From positions 1-35,395 of the forward strand of contig CAJTVF010000023.1 of NCBI GenBank assembly GCA_910579435.1: a stretch of 35,395 nt of DNA, written 5' to 3'. This document shows, in pieces, positions 31,029 to 35,395 of the stretch. The stretch's first letter is position 1, and each line of letters starts with the position of its first letter. This DNA is from an uncultured Oscillibacter sp. GTDB taxonomy: Bacteria > Bacillota > Clostridia > Oscillospirales > Oscillospiraceae. A model generated the notes under the pieces. It was not told the origin of the DNA, searched no databases, and was given only the letters and a program-made list of their open reading frames with translations. Position numbers and translations under genes: made by a program.

Positions 31029-31217
31029 TTATTCTTCCTCTTCTTCCGCCAGATTTTCCAGGGCCACCCGGACCGCCTCCACAACAAAGGCTGTGAAGGT
31101 GCAGTTCGTGCCGCGAATGGCTTCTTCAACCTGATTGATGACCGTGGTCGGGAAGCGGATGGACTTTGTTGCGGAGACAGGAACATCGGGAACATCCGGA
31201 ATTTTGAACTTTCGCAT
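31029..31217 (-). CDS. Ribbon-helix-helix (CopG/Arc-like) DNA-binding protein
   Basis: 62 aa from ATG 31217 with GAGGTG 6 nt upstream; a longer frame to 31295 runs through the intergenic repeats and is rejected. A short Pro/Val-rich arm leads into the RHH fold: TKSIRFPTTVINQVEEA (beta strand plus helix A) and TFTAFVVEAVRVALENL (helix B), with a poly-Glu tail. RHH proteins bind DNA as dimers through the beta strand and often repress themselves. The 140-bp spacer to the divergent 54-aa gene holds ATTGCAA repeats that could be its operator. AT-richer than neighbours. Confidence 0.82.
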   Translation of the reverse strand: MRKFKIPDVPDVPVSATKSIRFPTTVINQVEEAIRGTNCTFTAFVVEAVRVALENLAEEEEE

Positions 31218-31227
31218 GACACACCTC

Positions 31228-31319
31228 GCAATACATTTTGCACGAAATCTGTAATAAGAATGTATTGCAAACCGCATCTTTCGGAAGCATTGCAATTTTG
31301 CAATTATTTTTTATTGCAA
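31228..31319. promoter_or_regulatory. ATTGCAA repeat cluster and 10-bp inverted repeat (candidate RHH operator)
   Basis: GCAATACATT (31228-31237) and AATGTATTGC (31259-31268) are exact inverted copies. Further ATTGCAA copies lie at about 31264, 31289 and 31313, and a TTTGCAA at about 31297. Confidence 0.6.
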
Positions 31320-31328
31320 TTTCTGGGA

Positions 31329-31334
31329 TATAAT
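31329..31334 (+). promoter_or_regulatory. -10 box of the 54-aa gene
   Basis: TATAAT, 27 bp before the ATG, directly next to the last ATTGCAA copy. The -35 region (31306-31311) is only T-rich, so activation or the repeats may matter. Confidence 0.55.
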
Positions 31335-31360
31335 GGTACAGTAACCATGAGGTGATAAAA

Positions 31361-31525
31361 ATGAAAGAAATTCCGAAGTTTTACACGACGATGTTCAATG
31401 CCGCCACGGACGTGCTGAGGGAGCTGGAAAAGCAGAACTACGGAAACGCAAAGGACCTGCTGATGCACGCGCAGCTCCGGGCGGAGGGGGAATGCACCGC
31501 CTGGATGGAGGAGCAGGAGAAATGA
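31361..31525 (+). CDS. 54-aa helical protein, paralogue of the 53-aa protein at 7966
   Basis: MKEIPKFYTTMFNAATDVLR, then an amphipathic helix (ELEKQNYGNAKDLLMHAQLR) and a Glu-rich end. ATG 31361 with GAGGTGA 5 nt upstream. No TM or signal. The FNAATD motif and helical layout match FNAVTD of the 53-aa protein at 7966-8127. It is transcribed divergently from the RHH gene; together they could be a small regulatory pair, though no toxin motif is visible. Function unknown. Confidence 0.72.
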   Translation: MKEIPKFYTTMFNAATDVLRELEKQNYGNAKDLLMHAQLRAEGECTAWMEEQEK

Positions 31526-31527
31526 CA

Positions 31528-31559
31528 AAGGAGGCGGAGCCTGACGGCTCCGCCTCCTT
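31528..31559. terminator. Terminator-like hairpin between the 54-aa gene and the PLP gene
   Basis: Perfect 14-bp stem, AAGGAGGCGGAGCC / GGCTCCGCCTCCTT, TGAC loop, weak T-run; serves converging genes. Confidence 0.7.
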
Positions 31560-31572
31560 CGCATCCACAAAA

Positions 31573-33048
31573 TTACAGGTTTTTCAGCACGCCGCTCTCC
31601 TCGTTGAAGGCGTTAATCAGCTCATCCAGGTCCTTGGCCTGGGCGTGGACCGCGTCCCAGGTGCCCTCGGCGTCGTACCACAGGGCGTTCAGGTCGTGCA
31701 TATCCTTCCCCTGCTGCTCCACCCAGGTGTAATACTTCAGGTGGTGGACCCGCTTGCGGTCCGCGTAGCCCAGTTCCAGCATGTTGTCGGTCTTGAGGCT
31801 CAGAACATGGAGATGGTGGTCCAGCCGGGCCTCCTCCCCGGTGTACGCACCGAACTGATCGTTCAGCTCCTGAATCCGGCTCTGGTACATGACGGCGGAG
31901 TCGGTGAGGACCGTGCCCACCACGTCCCGGCTGGTGAACTCGTAGTACTTCGCCATCTTGATGCAGCACAGCACGTTGGCAATGCCGGAAATGCCCAGCC
32001 AGGTCAGCCGCTCCACCAGCGCCGGGTCCAGCTTGAGGGTATTCCGCAGGTAGTCCTGGCCCTCGGGGGTGTTGAACAGGCGGAGGAGCCGCTGGGAGTC
32101 CTCGTCGTCAATGGCAATCGCCATATCCGTGTTTTTCACATTGTGTATCCAGGGGATATGCTTGTCTCCGATGCCCTCGATCCGGTGCCCGCCGAAGCCG
32201 TTGTTCAGAATCGTGGGGCACTGGAGGGCCTCGCCCACGCCCAGCTTCAAATGGGGATAGCGCTCCTTCAGCAGGTCCCCGGCGCTCATGGTGCCGGCGG
32301 AGCCGGAGGTGAAGCAGGCTCCGGCAAAGCGGTCCCCGGGACGCTTGACGGCCTCGAACACGTCGGCCAGGGCGGCGCCGGTGACGTTGTAGTGCCACAG
32401 GGGATTCCCCATCTCCTCAAACTGGTTGAAGATCATATACTGGGGGTCCTGCTTGAGCTCGTTGGTCTTGTCGAAGATTTCCTTGACGTTGGACTCACAG
32501 CCGGGGGTGGCGATGACCTCCGCCCCGATCTCGTGGAGCCAGTCGAACCGCTCCTGGCTCATCTCGGCGGGGAGAATCGCCACGCCCTGGGCCCCCAGCA
32601 GCTTGGAGTTGAAGGCGCCGCCCCGGCAGTAGTTGCCGGTGGAGGGCCAGACGGCCTTGTGGACGTCCACGTCGAACTGTCCCGTCACCAGGCGGGGAGC
32701 CAGGCATCCGAAGGAGGCGCCGACTTTATGGCAGCCCGTGGGGAACCACTTGCCCACCATGGCGATGACGCGGCAGGGCACGCCGGTGAGCTCCGGGGGG
32801 AGCTCGATGTAATTGGGAACGGCCTGGAAGAGGCCGCCGCTCTCCTTAGCCTCGTTCTTCCAGGTCACCCGGAAGAGGTTCAGGGGGTTCACGTCCCAGA
32901 GGCCCACGTTTTTCAGCTTGTCCTGGACCTTCCCGGGGATGGTCTCCGGGTGCTGCATCTGGGCGATGGTGGGAATGAGGATGCTGTTTTCCCGGGCCTT
33001 TTTCAGGTTGTGCTCCAGCCCCTGGCGGTTGATGGTAAGATCGATCAT
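31573..33048 (-). CDS. Fold-type II PLP-dependent enzyme (tryptophan synthase beta-like)
   Basis: 491 aa, longer than typical cysteine-synthase relatives (about 320) because of an N-terminal extension (1-95) and a C-terminal helical region (about 330-491). The probable PLP lysine is K108 in PTGCHKVGAS; STGNYCRGGA (136-145) fits the Ser/Asn loop facing the cofactor, and TSGSAGT (247-253) the Gly-rich phosphate-binding loop. Reaction not readable: elimination or replacement on an amino-acid substrate is typical. It follows the PAS-HTH regulator with 1 bp between stop and start and has GGAGGG in the regulator's last codons. Divergent from ygeY, so a shared catabolic unit is likely. It is not the usual YgeX diaminopropionate lyase. 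Confidence 0.85.
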   Translation of the reverse strand: MIDLTINRQGLEHNLKKARENSILIPTIAQMQHPETIPGKVQDKLKNVGLWDVNPLNLFRVTWKNEAKESGGLFQAVPNYIELPPELTGVPCRVIAMVGKWFPTGCHKVGASFGCLAPRLVTGQFDVDVHKAVWPSTGNYCRGGAFNSKLLGAQGVAILPAEMSQERFDWLHEIGAEVIATPGCESNVKEIFDKTNELKQDPQYMIFNQFEEMGNPLWHYNVTGAALADVFEAVKRPGDRFAGACFTSGSAGTMSAGDLLKERYPHLKLGVGEALQCPTILNNGFGGHRIEGIGDKHIPWIHNVKNTDMAIAIDDEDSQRLLRLFNTPEGQDYLRNTLKLDPALVERLTWLGISGIANVLCCIKMAKYYEFTSRDVVGTVLTDSAVMYQSRIQELNDQFGAYTGEEARLDHHLHVLSLKTDNMLELGYADRKRVHHLKYYTWVEQQGKDMHDLNALWYDAEGTWDAVHAQAKDLDELINAFNEESGVLKNL

Positions 33049-33049
33049 G

Positions 33050-33698
33050 TCAATTGCCCTCCTGTTTATTCATATCAATGTAGGAATACAGGGTGTACTT
33101 TGAAATGCCGAAGTACTTGGCCACCTTGTCGCCGGACTTGGTGATGAGGAAGGCCCCGTTCTGGCTGAGGAACTGGATGGCCTTTACCTTGTCCTCCTTG
33201 TTCATCACGGCGGCGGGCTTGCCCACCAGGGCCACGGACTGCTGGATCAGCTCGTCCAGCAGGTCGCTGACGTTGGTGATGCGCTCCGGCTCGGCGGGGA
33301 CCTCCTCCCCGGTGGAGGTCAGGTCGCGCAGGGCCTCCTCCATCAGAATCAGGCGGGAGATGTCGTAGTTGATGGCCAGAATGGCGGAGACCCTCCCCTT
33401 CCGGTCCCGGATATAGACGGTGGAGGATTTCAAAATCTTTCCGTCCGGAGTTTTGGTGAGGTAGCAGAGGTGGTCCTTGGGCTCCGGGTCCTGGGTGCGG
33501 AGCTGCTCCATCACCACGTTGGACGCGCCGTCCCCCACCTTCCGCCCGGAGACGTGGCCGTTGGCGATGAAGACGATGGAGCGGTCCGGGTCCTTACTGA
33601 GGTCATGGATGGCGACCTCGCAGTTGGAGCCGAATTGGGCGGCGATGCCGGCGGCTACCTGACGCAGCAGCTCCAGCTTGCTGTTTTCCGTGGGTCAT
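33050..33698 (-). CDS. YheO/DauR-like PAS-HTH regulator with disrupted or non-standard start
   Basis: The continuous frame without a standard start is 33050-33691; the first ATG/GTG/TTG inside it is GTG 33538, which would cut off the PAS domain. Translating the whole frame gives about 213 residues: TENSKLELLRQVAAGIAAQF, then CEVAIHDLS (PAS_6/YheO domain, about 1-120, including VYIRDRKGRVSAILAINYDIS in part: GRVSAILAINYD), a linker and a C-terminal HTH (KYFGISKYTLYSYI). ATG 33698 is in another frame; deleting one C of CCC at 33692-33694 would join it as MTTENSKLELL. Family regulators control linked amino-acid or purine-related catabolism. Operon with the PLP gene. Confidence 0.75.
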
Positions 33699-33747
33699 AC
33701 CCCCTTTTCGCGCTTATTTTTATGGAAAGACACCGATTTACATTAGC

Positions 33748-33776
33748 ATCATACCACGATCTTTCGGAGAAATCAA
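33748..33776 (-). promoter_or_regulatory. Promoter of the regulator-PLP operon
   Basis: TTGATT (33776-33771), 17 bp, TATGAT (33753-33748) on the minus strand. Confidence 0.65.
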
Positions 33777-33816
33777 CAGCAATTCAAAAAAATTTTTTGG
33801 TTTTCAAAAATTTTGT

Positions 33817-33844
33817 TTGACAACAGGAAATCTTGTGCTATGAT
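33817..33844 (+). promoter_or_regulatory. Promoter of ygeY
   Basis: TTGACA (33817-33822), 16 bp, TATGAT (33839-33844). Upstream is an A/T-tract stretch (33782-33814) with inverted A5/T5 blocks between the two divergent promoters, a plausible regulator site. Confidence 0.75.
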
Positions 33845-33912
33845 AGGGCTATAGGGAACAGACGGCGAAGACGCGAAGCCGTCAAATATAAAATAAAACG
33901 GAGGTCTGCATC

Positions 33913-35325
33913 ATGGATTTCGAGAAGATCAAGTCGGCTGCGGAGGGCTGCAAGGCGGAGATGTCCCGGTTCCTGCGGGACATGATTTCCCATCCCAGCG
34001 AGAGCTGCGAGGAAAAAGAAGTGGTCATGTGCATCAAGGCCGAAATGGAGAAGCTGGGCTTTGACAAGGTGGAGATCGACGGCCTGGGCAACGTCATCGG
34101 CTGGATGGGCCAGGGCGAAAAAATCATTGCCATCGACTCCCACATCGACACGGTGGGCATCGGAAACATCGACAACTGGGAAGCGGACCCCTACAAGGGC
34201 TATGAGACCGACGACATCATCTTCGGCCGGGGCGGAAGCGACCAGGAGGGCGGCATGGCCTCCGCCGTGTACGGCGCCAAGATCATGAAGGACCTGGGGC
34301 TGATCCCCGAGGGCTACAAGATCATGGTGGTGGGCTCCGTCCAGGAAGAGGACTGCGACGGCATGTGCTGGCAGTACATCGTCAACAAGTATTTCCAGGG
34401 TCCCGAGGACGCCCGGAGCAAGATTGAGTTCGTCATCTCCACCGAGCCCACCGACGGCGGCATCTACCGGGGCCACCGGGGCCGCATGGAGATCCGGGTG
34501 GACGTGAAGGGCGTCTCCTGCCACGGCTCCGCCCCCCACCGGGGCGACAACGCCATCTACAAGATGGCCGACATCCTCCAGGACGTCCGGGCCCTGAACG
34601 AAAACGGCGACGGCCCCTCCAACGAGGTCAAGGGCCTTGTCAAGATGCTGAACCCCGAGTTCAACCCCGAGCATTACGAGGACGCCCAGTTCCTGGGCCG
34701 GGGCACCTGCACCACCAGCCAGATTTTCTACACCTCCCCCAGCCGCTGCGCCGTGGCGGACAGCTGCTCCATCTCCATCGACCGGCGCATGACCGCCGGG
34801 GAAACCTGGGACTCCTGCCTGGAGGAGATCCGCCAGCTGCCCAGCGTGAAGAAATACGGGGACGACGTGAAGGTCTCCATGTACATGTACGACCGTCCCG
34901 CCTGGACCGGCACCGTCTATGAGACGGAGTGCTTCTTCCCCACCTGGATCAACAAGGCCGGCGCGGCCCATGTCCAGGCCCTGGTGGACGCCCACCACGC
35001 CCTCTGGGGCGAGGAGCGCATCGGCCACGCCGACGCGGACCAGAGCAGGGACGCCATGCACCTGCGCACCGGCCGCCCCCTGACGGACAAGTGGACCTTC
35101 TCCACCAACTGCGTGTCCATCCAGGGCCGCTACGGCATCCCCTGCGTGGGCTTCGGCCCCGGCGCGGAGAGCCAGGCCCACGCCCCCAACGAGATCACCT
35201 GGAAGCAGGACCTGGTGACCTGCGCCGCCCTGTACGCCGCCGTTCCCGGCCTCTACAAGCCCGAGAACAAGACCGCCGACGTGACGGAGTTCCGCCAGAG
35301 CCTGACGGACAACGATATCAAATAA
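33913..35325 (+). CDS. ygeY: YgeY family selenium metabolism-linked hydrolase (M20 peptidase fold)
   Basis: 470 aa from ATG 33913 with CGGAGGT upstream. M20 di-zinc site: SHIDTVG (H77, D79), the bridging Asp in GRGGSDQEGG (D110), EED (E145-E146), and E178; the lid domain carries CHGSAPHRGDNAIYK (203-217). Ends with GAESQAHAPNE holding the last zinc-ligand His. YgeY occurs with selenium-dependent hydroxylase and purine (xanthine/urate) breakdown genes in Clostridia and E. coli. Those partners (xdh, ygfK, ssnA, hyuA, ygeW) are not in this window, which ends 70 bp later. Substrate probably a carbamoylated or aminated purine-ring product; this is inference. Confidence 0.92.
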   Translation: MDFEKIKSAAEGCKAEMSRFLRDMISHPSESCEEKEVVMCIKAEMEKLGFDKVEIDGLGNVIGWMGQGEKIIAIDSHIDTVGIGNIDNWEADPYKGYETDDIIFGRGGSDQEGGMASAVYGAKIMKDLGLIPEGYKIMVVGSVQEEDCDGMCWQYIVNKYFQGPEDARSKIEFVISTEPTDGGIYRGHRGRMEIRVDVKGVSCHGSAPHRGDNAIYKMADILQDVRALNENGDGPSNEVKGLVKMLNPEFNPEHYEDAQFLGRGTCTTSQIFYTSPSRCAVADSCSISIDRRMTAGETWDSCLEEIRQLPSVKKYGDDVKVSMYMYDRPAWTGTVYETECFFPTWINKAGAAHVQALVDAHHALWGEERIGHADADQSRDAMHLRTGRPLTDKWTFSTNCVSIQGRYGIPCVGFGPGAESQAHAPNEITWKQDLVTCAALYAAVPGLYKPENKTADVTEFRQSLTDNDIK

Positions 35326-35345
35326 CCACACCGGACAAAGATTTA

Positions 35346-35395
35346 AGGAACCACTGATGAAATCCCCGCACACAGCTTCACGCCATAAATTCCCG
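35346..35395 (-). repeat. Palindromic 161-bp element, subfamily 1, copy E (cut by window end)
   Basis: First 50 bp match copies B and D exactly. Preceded by TA (35344-35345). Lies 20 bp after the ygeY stop with no terminator between. Confidence 0.85.

Noticed and set aside
1..35395. CRISPR array, rRNA or tRNA genes
   Set aside because: No regularly spaced direct repeats and no recognisable tRNA or rRNA sequence; the repeated elements are palindromic, dispersed and in both orientations.

Overview
The window looks like a chromosomal segment of a GC-rich, endospore-forming member of the Clostridia, most likely a gut Oscillospiraceae (Flavonifractor, Lawsonibacter or Intestinimonas type). The evidence is two spoVA sporulation genes, strong AGGAGG ribosome binding sites, sigma-A promoters with 16-18 bp spacers, and GC-rich codon choice. 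The genus is inferred, not shown. No rRNA, tRNA or CRISPR array was seen.

Layout. 1-4.8 kb: PilZ protein, small membrane protein, YbjQ protein, MBL-fold hydrolase, cytidine deaminase, deacetylase-like lipoprotein, then a 450-bp repeat-rich spacer and spoVAE. 4.9-8.2 kb: a two-TM protein with an ImmA/IrrE peptidase, then a phage-like gene between two copies of a 161-bp palindromic element. 8.2-11.1 kb: glycosyltransferase, O-antigen ligase-like protein, and a tiny membrane-peptide gene facing an antisense RNA, arranged like an Fst/par type I toxin-antitoxin locus. 11.1-15 kb: AIM24 protein, spoVAD with a sigma-G type promoter, and a MarR-MATE efflux operon. 15-20.7 kb (minus strand): a siroheme module of sirohaem reductase, metal-chelate ABC transporter and fused siroheme synthase. 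21-26.4 kb: nitroreductase, D-Ala-D-Ala carboxypeptidase, and a ComEA / response regulator / histidine kinase / GerMN lipoprotein operon. 26.6-30.8 kb: purine/uracil permease, small membrane protein, PEBP protein, ATP-grasp enzyme, DUF4358-type lipoprotein. 31-35.4 kb: a ribbon-helix-helix regulator divergent from a 54-aa protein, then a PLP enzyme with its PAS-HTH regulator divergent from the YgeY hydrolase.

The main novelty candidates are two. First, a family of non-coding palindromic elements (five complete copies, two cut by the window ends). Every complete copy is exactly 161 bp and is flanked by a 2-bp duplication. Two subfamilies keep an identical 23-nt loop position and loop core while the flanking 8-bp stem has been replaced on both arms. 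Second, the Fst-like locus at 10.8-11.1 kb: converging promoters, a shared 20-bp-stem terminator, and two direct repeats that make the antisense RNA complementary to the toxin start region. Smaller points are a hairpin that may bridge a distant Shine-Dalgarno to the kinase start, a fold-back homopurine mirror repeat, and a probable 1-nt frameshift at the start of the PAS-HTH regulator.
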